Assembly (NCBI RefSeq): GCF_900111025.1
Contig: NZ_FOFN01000002.1
Coordinates: 310,001 to 374,000 of the forward strand
DNA from: Hyunsoonleella jejuensis
Lineage (GTDB): Bacteria > Bacteroidota > Bacteroidia > Flavobacteriales > Flavobacteriaceae
Length of the DNA: 64,000 nucleotides
Reading direction: 5' to 3'
How positions within the stretch are numbered: the stretch's first letter is position 1; each line of letters opens with the position of its first letter. Positions 36,767 to 46,317 of the stretch are shown one piece after another. The notes under the pieces were generated by a model. The model was not told where the DNA came from and did no database searches. It saw nothing but the letters and a program-made list of their open reading frames with translations. Both the position numbers and the translations under genes were made by a program.

Positions 36767-39169
36767 TTAGGCTTTTCCAAATGAAAACCATCGTTGCTTT
36801 TTAGGCGCACCATAATAGCCGTATTTAGCACCATAACCGAAGTTTGATTGTTTCACGTCGTTAACTACAAGCATCATATTATTAAGCTTGTTCTCAGCCT
36901 GTAATTCTTTAGCAAAATTCAAAATTTTCTTTTCGGTGTGGTCTGCTCTAGTAATATAAATTGTATTTCCTGAATATTCACTTATTAATAAAGTGTCCGT
37001 TACTAACATAGCAGGAGCAGTGTCCACAACTACGTAATCATACTCAGAAGAAACTTTATCAAACAATGGTTTTATTCTCTCATTCATTAGTAATTCAGCT
37101 GGGTTCGGTGGCACTTTACCTGATAGTATAATATCTATATTAATATCATTAATACTATACCTGTTAATGGTGTCGCTTATACTAACCGATTCATTTGCTA
37201 AATACTCTGTCAATCCTACTATATCAGATCTATCCTTGTTTTTTTCTGTTTTAATTGCTGAATAAATTTGAGGGTTTCTAATGTCAGAACCTAGAAGTAA
37301 TACTTTTTTACCGGTATTAGCCTTAGTAAGAGCCATGTTTAGACTTACGAAAGACTTTCCTTCACCATTAATTGTAGACGTAACGAAAACAACATTATGG
37401 TATTTCTCTGTTTTTCTATTACGATTTATATAATCAAAATTAGTTCTTATAATTCTAAATGATTCTGAAAGGATTGACCTATCATTACGTTCTATCAATC
37501 TACTACCAGAAGTACTTATTCGCGGTATCTCACCGAGTACTGGCATGATTCCTATTATTTTTTGAAGATCTTCTTTATTGTGAATTTTAGTATCCAATAA
37601 CTGTTTAATATACAAAACTGCATATGGAATTCCCAAACCTATAATAAAGCAAATCAGATATACCATTATATTTTTAGGGTAGACAGGTATTTTTTCTGAA
37701 TGAGCTTCATCTATTGTCCTAGCATTTGGAGAGGTCGAAATCAAAGAAATAGTAGCTTCTTCACGCTTTTGTAACAAATACAAATACAATGATTCTTTAA
37801 TACCTTGTTCTCTTTGTATATCCCGTGATTTTCTCACTTGACCAGGAACAGCATATATTTTCGAGCTAATCTTAGCGGATTGATTTTCTAAACTTCTAAT
37901 TTGTAGACCTACAGTTTGCGCAGCATTATCCAAACTTTGGCTAAGTCCGCTTTTTAAGCTATTTAATTGTTCATCCAAATTTATGATGAGTGGATTTTTC
38001 TCACTCGAACTTTTTAAAAGCCTGTTACGTTCATTTAGCAAATCATTATATTTCGAAGCAGTAGCATTAATTCCTGCATCAGACAAACCTACATTGGCTG
38101 GTATAGGATTAAACGAATCATCCATAATCTGACTTTTCATATAATTGATTTTGCTGTATTCTGTACGACTGGCAGCCAATTGTTGTTCAGTTTGCGCGTT
38201 ATTCTTTAAATATAGGTCAGCTTCGGAAGTAATATTTGTTAATTTATTACCAGTTTTAAAACGTTCAATTTCATTATCAACATTTGATAAATCAGTAGCA
38301 ATTAAATCAATTCGCTTATTTATAAACTCAGCTGTATTGTTAGACCTTATGTTTTTTTCTTCAATTGAAGTTCTATTATATTCATCAACCAATGTATTAA
38401 TTATTGCAATAGCCTTTGCCCAAGAGTAATCGTCTAAAGATAAGTTTACTACTTTAGACCCTTCAACTGCAGGAGAAACCCTAATAGTATTTTTATAGTA
38501 TTCTGCTATTTTATCTAAGGTGCTTATTTTTACAAAAATCACTTCATTTATTAGGAAGGATATATCTTCAACGTTTGGCGTTATCAAAATATCCCCTACA
38601 GGAGTGGTGATGTTTTTTCCGAATACAGCTTTTTTAGTTATTTCTTCGGCACCTGGATCAGGAAAGTATTTAAAATCAAATGTATTCTCAGAAGTGAAAA
38701 GTAAACTAAATTCGAAATCGGACTCATATATCAAAGAATCAGAAGCAATAAAATTAATCCTTATTGGAGCTTCTGAATGTGGGAAAAACTCAGAATCATG
38801 AAGTCTACCCTTCGAAAATATTTGTACATTTAGATCTAGATTTTTTACCACTTCTTTCATCAATTTCCTTGATTTAATGACTTCTATTTCGTCATCAATC
38901 AACTCTTTTTCAACACTTGATATTTTGCTAAGATCCTGTAGTATGGCATCTGCAGGACTAGAAACATTCTTATCGTCCATCAACATAATCTTACCATAAG
39001 CATTATATTTAGGGGTAGCATATCTTAAATAAAAGAAGCCGATCACTAAAAAGGTAATGCAACTTAAAGCAAACCACTTCCATTGCCTTGTATAGATACT
39101 AAATTTGCTTTTAAGATCTAATCTTTCAGTATTAGTTTTGAATTTTCTATTAGTTGAATTTGAAGTCAT
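36767..39169 (-). CDS. wzc: polysaccharide co-polymerase/tyrosine autokinase (Wzc type)
   Basis: Wzc controls chain length and export of capsule or exopolysaccharide and autophosphorylates on tyrosine. The 800-residue protein has an N-terminal Wzz domain with a membrane helix near residue 35, a long coiled-coil middle, a second helix near 500-525, and a C-terminal BY-kinase: Walker A TSTINGEGKSFVSLN, an A'-like LLLGSDIRNPQI with Asp present, and Walker B DYVVVDTAP. A Tyr cluster NFGYGAKYGYYG near the end is the likely phosphorylation tail. It is the last gene of the leftward export operon. Confidence 0.93.
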   Translation of the reverse strand: MTSNSTNRKFKTNTERLDLKSKFSIYTRQWKWFALSCITFLVIGFFYLRYATPKYNAYGKIMLMDDKNVSSPADAILQDLSKISSVEKELIDDEIEVIKSRKLMKEVVKNLDLNVQIFSKGRLHDSEFFPHSEAPIRINFIASDSLIYESDFEFSLLFTSENTFDFKYFPDPGAEEITKKAVFGKNITTPVGDILITPNVEDISFLINEVIFVKISTLDKIAEYYKNTIRVSPAVEGSKVVNLSLDDYSWAKAIAIINTLVDEYNRTSIEEKNIRSNNTAEFINKRIDLIATDLSNVDNEIERFKTGNKLTNITSEADLYLKNNAQTEQQLAASRTEYSKINYMKSQIMDDSFNPIPANVGLSDAGINATASKYNDLLNERNRLLKSSSEKNPLIINLDEQLNSLKSGLSQSLDNAAQTVGLQIRSLENQSAKISSKIYAVPGQVRKSRDIQREQGIKESLYLYLLQKREEATISLISTSPNARTIDEAHSEKIPVYPKNIMVYLICFIIGLGIPYAVLYIKQLLDTKIHNKEDLQKIIGIMPVLGEIPRISTSGSRLIERNDRSILSESFRIIRTNFDYINRNRKTEKYHNVVFVTSTINGEGKSFVSLNMALTKANTGKKVLLLGSDIRNPQIYSAIKTEKNKDRSDIVGLTEYLANESVSISDTINRYSINDINIDIILSGKVPPNPAELLMNERIKPLFDKVSSEYDYVVVDTAPAMLVTDTLLISEYSGNTIYITRADHTEKKILNFAKELQAENKLNNMMLVVNDVKQSNFGYGAKYGYYGAPKKQRWFSFGKA

Positions 39170-39172
39170 AAA

Positions 39173-39949
39173 TTAATTTCTTGTTACAAATATCAATGCT
39201 GTAGTAAGAATAAATGAAGAAATACTAATTATCGTTCCAATTCTACTATCTCCTGAAGCATTACTGATTGCCGAGTTATTGGGTTCTACGTAAACAACAT
39301 CGTTTTGGGTTAAATAATATACTGGAGAATTAAACAACTCTTTGTTAGTTAAATCAACTCTTGTATACGTTTTAGTCCCATTAAAATCCCTTATTACCAA
39401 TACATTTTCACGCTTTCCCTTAATAGTTAGGTCTCCAGCTAATGCAATCGCTTCAGGGAGTGTAATTCTAACTCCAGAAACATCATATCTCCCCGGCGAA
39501 TTAACTTCTCCCAAAACAGATACTCTATAATTCAATATTCTTATGTTTATTATTGGATCCTTAAGGTATTCTGTGAGTTTTTCCTTAAACAACTCTCTAG
39601 TTTCTTCTATACTTAGCCCTAAAATTTTAACTTTCCCCAATACTGGAAAGTCAATGTTTCCATCTATATCCACTAAGTAGTCAATAAGTCTAGCATTTGT
39701 ATTAGGTCCAGCAGTTTCAAATAAGTTAAATGGTGTCACTGCTTCCATATCATAAGTTGATATATAGATACTGACTACGTCGTTAACTTTAAATTTGGGA
39801 GCAAAAGTTTCTGTATCTACTATAGTTTCAAAATTTTTAGCGTTTTGAAAATATATCACCTCACTTTTAGAAGCACAAGAGAATAAACAAATCGTAATAG
39901 TAATATATACTATGCAAAGTCTTATCTTAACAAAATAATTGCTATACAT
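39173..39949 (-). CDS. wza: polysaccharide export lipoprotein (Wza type)
   Basis: The 258-residue outer-membrane auxiliary protein forms the export channel for the polymer. It has a lipoprotein signal (ICLFSCASKSE), a poly-export domain from VNDVVSIYISTYDMEAV near residue 54 and LVDIDGNIDFPVLGKVKI near residue 90, and one SLBB-like domain (VSVLGEVNSPGRYDV near 144). A C-terminal hydrophobic helix ends it. The length is short relative to E. coli Wza but normal for Bacteroidota. wzc follows after three bases, so they are co-transcribed. Confidence 0.92.
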   Translation of the reverse strand: MYSNYFVKIRLCIVYITITICLFSCASKSEVIYFQNAKNFETIVDTETFAPKFKVNDVVSIYISTYDMEAVTPFNLFETAGPNTNARLIDYLVDIDGNIDFPVLGKVKILGLSIEETRELFKEKLTEYLKDPIINIRILNYRVSVLGEVNSPGRYDVSGVRITLPEAIALAGDLTIKGKRENVLVIRDFNGTKTYTRVDLTNKELFNSPVYYLTQNDVVYVEPNNSAISNASGDSRIGTIISISSFILTTALIFVTRN

Positions 39950-39995
39950 TCTTTAATAAATTTGGGGTTGAATTTATGTTTTTTTTAATTAAAAT

Positions 39996-41957
39996 CTATT
40001 TCACAGATTTAAAAACTTTAGAATCTTTTGAGTTAGTTTCTGTTATGCCTTTGGCTTTTTTATAAATTTTAACTCTTGTATCAAATTTTTCGTATTCAGA
40101 ATTGTTTGATTTATACTCTGGTATCAAACTCTTCATTTTCATTACAATGTTATTGTTTTGAAAACGGTTCGTTATACAAAGCTCTTCTATCTGAGCTTTT
40201 ACAGTGGTATAATCTAATTCTCTTGTCTTACTTATCATTATTTTTTTATGATAAGTCGATAACGTATTTTCTCCATTGGCAAGTAATTCTTCATAAAGTT
40301 TCTCACCTGGACGTAAACCTGTAATCTTTATATCAATATCTTCAGGATACCTTAATCCAGACAGTTTAATCATATTTTTAGCCAAGTCGAAAATTTTAAC
40401 TGACTCTCCCATATCAAAAATAAATATTTCACCTCCTTTACCCATCGTTCCAGCTTCCAATACTAATTGGGATGCCTCGGGAATAGTCATGAAATATCTA
40501 GTAATATCTTGATGAGTCACCGTTAAAGCACTTCCTGCTTCAATTTGTTTCTTGAATAATGGGATTACAGAACCATTTGATCCTAAAACATTACCAAAGC
40601 GCGTTGTAATAAATTTCGTTTTACTTTCCTTTTGGAGACAACTTATGTACATTTCGGCCATTCTCTTTGTAGCGCCCATAACACTAGTTGGATTCACTGC
40701 TTTATCGGTTGAGACGAAAACAAACTTCTTAACATTATAACGTGATGCTGTATCTGCTAGTAATTTTGTTCCATTAACATTTATTTTTATGGCTTCATAA
40801 GGAGATTTTTCCATTAAAGGCACATGCTTATAAGCAGCAGCATGAAAGACCATTGTTGGGTTGTGTGTTTGGAAAATAGAATCTACCCTTAAACCATCTC
40901 TAATATCAGCAACAATCGCTGAATAATTATACTTCCCTGCTCTTTTTAAATCTTGCTGTACATCATACAATGCAGATTCAGCCTGATCTACAAGAATTAA
41001 CTCCTTTAAATTGAAATTTGATAGTTGCTTTACCAACTCACTTCCAATAGATCCAGCAGCTCCGGTAACCAAAACGGTCTCTCCATTAAATTCATTTAAA
41101 AGATTTGGATTATCAATACTAATTTGAGGCCTTCCTAATAAATCTTCAATCTCAAATTGCTTAATTTGATTGCTATTGAATTCACCGTTAATCCAATCTT
41201 CAATAGGTGGTACCTTTTTTATTTTAATATCAAAATCAATTAAATTGTCCACCATATTAATGAGCTTACTCGTATCTATCGTTTGAGCAGCCACAATAAT
41301 CTCATGAATATTATTATATTTTACAAAGTCTTCATTTACATCTTCTAAAGATAAAATCTTAATACCATTAATTAACTTGCCTTTTTTCTTAGGATCATCA
41401 TCAATAAAGAATAACGTATTGTAATTGGTTTTAGTATTGTTTATTAATGCATTGTATGTAACTATACCGGAATCTCCAGCCCCATATATCATAACATTCC
41501 TAGTGCTCGTTAGTTTACATTTTAAGTGGTTATACACAATCTTAAACAGTAGCCTACATCCCGATAAGGCTACAAAACTAATTAAAGCATGAAATACAAT
41601 TATAGATTTTGGTATTGTAAATTCTGGGATAATATTTGTAATTGCATTAATGAGTACAGAAAGTGTTGTTAAAAATGCCATTAAGGCTACTGCTTTAAAC
41701 ACATTTACTACATCGGTAAAACCGGTATGTCTAATTACACTTTTAAATGAACCTACAAGTAAAAAACTTACTGAAGCTATACATAATAGCAATGGCGCTT
41801 GAATTAAAAATTGGTTTAAATCAAAATTTAATGTAAAATTAAATCTTACAAAATATGCCATAAATAAAGCAAACAGTACTATAGCTAAATCTATTGCAAA
41901 AACCAACCATCTTGAGGCAAACTTTTGTGAATAAAAAGAAAAGTAATTTTTAATCAT
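39996..41957 (-). CDS. membrane-bound nucleotide-sugar 4,6-dehydratase (CapD/WbpM/PglF type)
   Basis: The 653-residue protein has four N-terminal membrane helices (to about 140), a Rossmann-like domain starting at MIYGAGDSGIVTYNAL near residue 156, and an SDR domain from VLVTGAAGSIGSELVKQ near residue 295. The site motif VFVSTDKAVNPTSVMGATKR has the Met/Lys pair of PglF instead of Tyr/Lys. PglF/WbpM proteins turn UDP-GlcNAc into UDP-4-keto-6-deoxy-GlcNAc. It follows the aminotransferase in the same operon, consistent with a 4-amino-sugar pathway. Confidence 0.92.
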   Translation of the reverse strand: MIKNYFSFYSQKFASRWLVFAIDLAIVLFALFMAYFVRFNFTLNFDLNQFLIQAPLLLCIASVSFLLVGSFKSVIRHTGFTDVVNVFKAVALMAFLTTLSVLINAITNIIPEFTIPKSIIVFHALISFVALSGCRLLFKIVYNHLKCKLTSTRNVMIYGAGDSGIVTYNALINNTKTNYNTLFFIDDDPKKKGKLINGIKILSLEDVNEDFVKYNNIHEIIVAAQTIDTSKLINMVDNLIDFDIKIKKVPPIEDWINGEFNSNQIKQFEIEDLLGRPQISIDNPNLLNEFNGETVLVTGAAGSIGSELVKQLSNFNLKELILVDQAESALYDVQQDLKRAGKYNYSAIVADIRDGLRVDSIFQTHNPTMVFHAAAYKHVPLMEKSPYEAIKINVNGTKLLADTASRYNVKKFVFVSTDKAVNPTSVMGATKRMAEMYISCLQKESKTKFITTRFGNVLGSNGSVIPLFKKQIEAGSALTVTHQDITRYFMTIPEASQLVLEAGTMGKGGEIFIFDMGESVKIFDLAKNMIKLSGLRYPEDIDIKITGLRPGEKLYEELLANGENTLSTYHKKIMISKTRELDYTTVKAQIEELCITNRFQNNNIVMKMKSLIPEYKSNNSEYEKFDTRVKIYKKAKGITETNSKDSKVFKSVK

Positions 41958-41969
41958 AAGTGAGGGGTT

Positions 41970-43112
41970 TTAGGTTAATCTAGTTGTATTGAGGGTTTTT
42001 GTAATAATCTTTAAAATTCTATTTAAATCGTCCTTTGTTAAATTTGAACCACTTGGTAAGCAAAGTCCTTTCTCAAATAATTCTTCGGATGTTCCATTAG
42101 TAAAATGCAAAAAATCTTTAAATAAAGGCTGCATGTGCATTGGTTTCCACAATGGTCGAGATTCAATATCTTCTTCTAACAATTTCAATCTTAGTGCTTC
42201 CCTTAATTCAAATGACTCTGTCTTAACACAAGTCAACCATCTATTAGAAAAGTAACCCTTAGGTTCTTTTAAAAATTCAATTTGCTCAAAACGTTCTAAA
42301 TTCTTTTTATAAAATTCAAAGTTTTGTCTTCTTGCCGCTACCCTATCATCAAGTACTTGCATTTGTCCTCTACCAATACCTGCAACCACATTACTCATTC
42401 TGTAATTAAAACCAATTTTGGAATGTTCATAATGCGGTGCATCATCTCGAGCTTGGGTAGCCAAATGAACTGCTTTATGTTTTATTTCTGCGCTCTTAGT
42501 AATCAAAGCACCTCCTCCAGAAGTTGTAATAATTTTATTACCGTTAAACGATAGAATTCCAAAGTCTCCCAAAGTCCCGCAAGGCCTACCCATATAACTA
42601 CTGCCAAGAGCCTCAGCACTATCTTCAATTACAGGAATATCATATTTCTCGGCTATTGCATTAATCTCATTTGCTTTATAAGGCATACCATAAAGATGAA
42701 CAGCAATAATAGCTTTTGGCTTTTTGTGTTTTTGAATTCTATCTCGAATGGCAATTTCTAATAATTCTGGACAAATATTCCATGTATCTTTTTCACTATC
42801 AATAAATACAGGAGTAGCTCCCTGATACATAATGGGATTAGCTGATGCAGAAAACGTAAAACTTTGACATAATACCTCATCTCCAATTGAAACTCCCAAT
42901 AAAACTAGGGCCAGATGGATCGCAGAGGTTCCTGAACTTAAAACAGCTACTTCATGCTCACTGCCTAAATACTCAGATATAGCTTCCTCAAAACCACTAA
43001 CATTAGGGCCCAAAGGCGCTATCCAATTTGTATTGAACGCTTCTTCAACAAAATGCTTTTCTGCACCTCCCATATGAGGCGATGATAAATATATTTTTGT
43101 TTTTGTCAACAT
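41970..43112 (-). CDS. DegT/DnrJ/EryC1/StrS sugar aminotransferase (PglE-like)
   Basis: The 380-residue PLP enzyme would transfer an amino group onto the 4-keto sugar made by the adjacent dehydratase. I start it at MLTKTKIYLSSPHMGGAE, as the longer frame adds a hydrophobic, non-family extension. It shows VAVLSSGTSAIHLALVLLG near residue 60, the cofactor-binding VIEDSAEALGSSYMGRPCG, and ILSFNGNKIITTSGGGAL with the PLP Lys. In the bacillosamine pathway the next step is an acetyltransferase, which is not seen in the window. It opens the leftward operon. Confidence 0.92.
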   Translation of the reverse strand: MLTKTKIYLSSPHMGGAEKHFVEEAFNTNWIAPLGPNVSGFEEAISEYLGSEHEVAVLSSGTSAIHLALVLLGVSIGDEVLCQSFTFSASANPIMYQGATPVFIDSEKDTWNICPELLEIAIRDRIQKHKKPKAIIAVHLYGMPYKANEINAIAEKYDIPVIEDSAEALGSSYMGRPCGTLGDFGILSFNGNKIITTSGGGALITKSAEIKHKAVHLATQARDDAPHYEHSKIGFNYRMSNVVAGIGRGQMQVLDDRVAARRQNFEFYKKNLERFEQIEFLKEPKGYFSNRWLTCVKTESFELREALRLKLLEEDIESRPLWKPMHMQPLFKDFLHFTNGTSEELFEKGLCLPSGSNLTKDDLNRILKIITKTLNTTRLT

Positions 43113-43693
43113 GTTATAATTAATCCACTTATAAAAGCAATTAAAATAAAAGTATTTATTAATGAAATCCCCCAATAAAGAAGAAAACAAAATCAATAAC
43201 TAATATTCAAAATTTTCAAAATTGATTTAAAGCTGTAAATAATAAATGGCCTACCACATAAGAGAGGGATTTAGATAAACCAGTAGAACAACAACTCAAT
43301 TAAATCAAAACTCTGCTATTAATCAATTTAATCTTGTATTGCGCTGTAAATTTAGTAATAGTTTCAGTGCAAAAGGCTTAGAGACGACATATTTCGCTAA
43401 AAACATATTTAAAATCGGTTAAATACACAGCGGTTAATTTTTATGGATAATCTTTGCATGTTATCGACATGTCTTTGGCAGCCATAGAATCAAATTCTTA
43501 ATCAAGAAAAACTTTATTTTTTTGTTCATAAGATTTTGAACACAATAGCTACATAAAGAATTGAAAAATAAATTTTTCAACATAACAGGTATGAAGAAGC
43601 ACCATATCTTAACTTTTACTCCCTTCATAGAATTTTTAGTTTTTATATTGTTTATATAAAAATTATATAGTTGATTTACACAAAAAACAAGGC
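43113..43693. other. long gene-free divergent gap
   Basis: This region lies between the leftward aminotransferase operon and the rightward asnB. It is AT-rich, with frames that are short or low-complexity. Promoters for both transcripts must lie here, but I could not place a convincing -33/-7 pair. I see no tRNA, repeat or terminator. Confidence 0.5.
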
Positions 43694-45508
43694 ATGTGCG
43701 GTATATATTTAACAAATATTCCATTTGAGGAAACTATTGTAAAGGAAAAACTAGACTCCATCTCGTTTAGAGGTCCTGATTACACTGGGATAAAAAAGAT
43801 TAACAATCTTACTCTAGGCCATCTTAGACTATCAATATTAGATTTAGATTCCAGATCTCACCAACCAATGGCTTACAAAGGTTTAGAAATAGTTTTTAAT
43901 GGTGAGATATACAATTATAAAGATGTAAAAAAGGAACTTATAAATAAAGGCTATAGCTTTTCTACGGAAAGCGATACGGAAGTTCTCTTAATAGGCTTTA
44001 AAGAGTGGGGAGAAGAAATTCTCAAGAAAATAAATGGGATGTTTGCCTTTTCCATTTATGATCCTGTAAAAAATGAAATATTCTCAGCGAGAGATCGACT
44101 AGGTGTTAAACCTTTTTATTATTACTGGAAAGACAACGAATTTGAGATTTGTAGTCAGATTAGACCACTTTTAAAAAACAAAAGTATAAATGATGAAGCA
44201 GTATCAATATTTTTAGATTGCAAGTTTATACCTAGCCCATATACAATTGCAAAAGATATTTACAAGCTCCCTCCAGGAAATTCTATGAAAATAAACTTGA
44301 ACAACAATACTTATGAAATAAATGAATATTGGAATTTAAAAGAGGTAGAAATAAAGAATATATCTTACACCGAAGCCAAAGCACAACTACACGATTTATT
44401 AATAGATGCAGTAAAAATAAGACTTCAATCAGATGTGCCAATAGGATCTTTTTTGTCTGGAGGAATAGATTCTGCTTTAGTCTCAAGTATAGCTGCTAAA
44501 GTGTCAGAGAAACCTATAAATACATTTTCTATTGGGTTTGATGACCCAAAATATGACGAGAGTAAAATAGCCGAACAATACGCGGATATAATTGGTTCCA
44601 AACACAAAACAACAATTTGTAGTTCTGATGATGTTTTAAAATTAATCCCCAAACTAGTTGAAGTTTATGATGAACCATTTGCGGATAGTTCTGCGCTCCC
44701 CTCATTGTTATTAAACTCCGTTACAAAACAACACGTTACCGTAGCGTTATCTGGAGATGGTGGGGATGAGAGTTTTATGGGTTATGACCATTTTGATTCG
44801 CTCATAAAGAATAAATTTATTATAGATATTCCTTACTCAATACGAAAAGCCTTATCAAGTAAATTTATTTTAAATATGATTGGCCAAAATACATATAGAG
44901 TTAAAAATGCTTTGACTACAAAAACAAGAAATGATTTTATTGAAAATATATTCTCCAGAAAAGGGTTTTTATTAAAAAAGAAAAACCAAGATTACATGAA
45001 GCACTACCAGGGCTATAAAAAATGGTCTAATAACTTTTTGCAAAAAGCAGCGGATTTAAACATTAAACTTTGGTTAGAAAATGATAGTAATGCTAAAGTA
45101 GACCGTGCAAGTATGGCCTATTCAGTTGAGGTAAGAAGCCCTTTTTTAGATTATCGAGTTATTGAGTTTGCACGATCATTACCAATGTCTTTTCGTTATG
45201 AAAAAGGGAGGCAAAAAAAAATATTAAGAGATATCTTAAAAGAATATATACCTGAAGAGGTTTTTACGCAACCTAAAAAAGGTTTTGCAGTACCGATTGG
45301 CAATTGGATGAGACATGAGTTGAGAGAAGAGTTTATTTCTGCCTTAAATGATGATTTTTTAAATAAAGTACCGAACTTGAATATTTCTAAATTTAAAACT
45401 ATTTTGAGTGAACACATGAGTGAAAAATATGACCATACCGAAAATATTTGGAAAGTTTATGTTTTAAGCAAGTGGTATAAAGAATTTGGGTTCATTGATT
45501 CTATATAA
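43694..45508 (+). CDS. asnB: AsnB-type glutamine amidotransferase (polysaccharide-locus copy 1)
   Basis: The 604-residue protein has an N-terminal class II glutaminase domain with nucleophile Cys2 (MCGIYLTN), FRGPDYTG near residue 29 and NGEIYNYKDV. The C-terminal synthetase has the PP-loop SGGIDSALVSS near residue 257 and LSGDGGDESFMGYDH near residue 352. The classical reaction makes asparagine from aspartate, glutamine and ATP, but in polysaccharide loci such proteins can amidate uronic acids. The second asnB nearby makes the special role more likely, although the substrate is inference. It is followed by an 800-base empty stretch. Confidence 0.88.
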   Translation: MCGIYLTNIPFEETIVKEKLDSISFRGPDYTGIKKINNLTLGHLRLSILDLDSRSHQPMAYKGLEIVFNGEIYNYKDVKKELINKGYSFSTESDTEVLLIGFKEWGEEILKKINGMFAFSIYDPVKNEIFSARDRLGVKPFYYYWKDNEFEICSQIRPLLKNKSINDEAVSIFLDCKFIPSPYTIAKDIYKLPPGNSMKINLNNNTYEINEYWNLKEVEIKNISYTEAKAQLHDLLIDAVKIRLQSDVPIGSFLSGGIDSALVSSIAAKVSEKPINTFSIGFDDPKYDESKIAEQYADIIGSKHKTTICSSDDVLKLIPKLVEVYDEPFADSSALPSLLLNSVTKQHVTVALSGDGGDESFMGYDHFDSLIKNKFIIDIPYSIRKALSSKFILNMIGQNTYRVKNALTTKTRNDFIENIFSRKGFLLKKKNQDYMKHYQGYKKWSNNFLQKAADLNIKLWLENDSNAKVDRASMAYSVEVRSPFLDYRVIEFARSLPMSFRYEKGRQKKILRDILKEYIPEEVFTQPKKGFAVPIGNWMRHELREEFISALNDDFLNKVPNLNISKFKTILSEHMSEKYDHTENIWKVYVLSKWYKEFGFIDSI

Positions 45509-46317
45509 ATCCTATGCCTTTTTTTATTCTTAGTTGATTTTAACAATTGCGAATCTACTAACTGAATATAATATATAAACTTATGGGATAAAAGATTTAA
45601 ATTTTATAAGGAATACTTTATTTTGCTGTAAATTACAAATTGAATAAACCTATATAGGAGCGTTTTATTAATTAATATTTCTCAAAATTCGTTAATAAGA
45701 CTAATTTTCGATGTCTTTTTGAAGTCCTTATTTGTTTGTAACTTTTTAAATGTTAATTCAAATTCAATTAACCTAATTTCTTATTTTTAAGATTGTCGAC
45801 CTTTAAAAGCTTTTATAATGGTATAATTATAGGGTTTGAATGAACTACTTTAAAAACCTTTTAATCTGTGAATAGATTTAATTAACTGTGCTAGACTGTT
45901 GAATTTAAAAATCTTCATATTATCAATTCTTCGAATTAAATAGAGTTTTTTTCTTACTATTATTGTTGCTTTCCAACTAATGTCTAATATTATTGGCTAC
46001 TATATAAATTTAGATTAAAGAATAATTCTAATGCATATTCACCTAATAAAAATACAGATTTATATAGGCATACTTAAATCTTATACGATTTACTAATTAA
46101 CAAGGTTAATATAGAAAAAACGTAATTCATTGGTTTACAAGGAAACGCTTTTGTGAAAACACTTAAAGTAAATCGTATAACTCAAGTTTAATTTTTTAAT
46201 TATTTGGGCGAATGTGCTTTGATATCTGACAGGGTATGCATAAATAATAATAGTAAAAGCCACTACCCAGACGAATAGCATGAAATGTCAGCGTCGTCAG
46301 CGATTTGAAATCTTTAA
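45509..46317. other. gene-free AT-rich stretch of about 800 bases
   Basis: Nothing here reads as a gene in any frame. It is very AT-rich and lies between asnB and the convergent secreted lyase-like gene, so it should hold transcript ends rather than promoters. Apart from one long-range inverted repeat I see no recognisable feature. It may be the residue of a lost gene. Confidence 0.45.
46081..46180. repeat. 14-bp perfect inverted repeat with 72-base spacer
   Basis: TTATACGATTTACT (46081-46094) recurs as its exact reverse complement at 46167-46180. Such a match by chance is uncommon even in AT-rich DNA. It could be the ends of a small decayed element or a large RNA hairpin. No target duplication was evident. 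Confidence 0.5.

Noticed and set aside
43461-43724. Minus-strand frame of 87 codons upstream of the first asnB
   Set aside because: It overlaps the asnB start, is low-complexity and Lys/Asn/Phe-rich, and has no neighbour or motif to support it.
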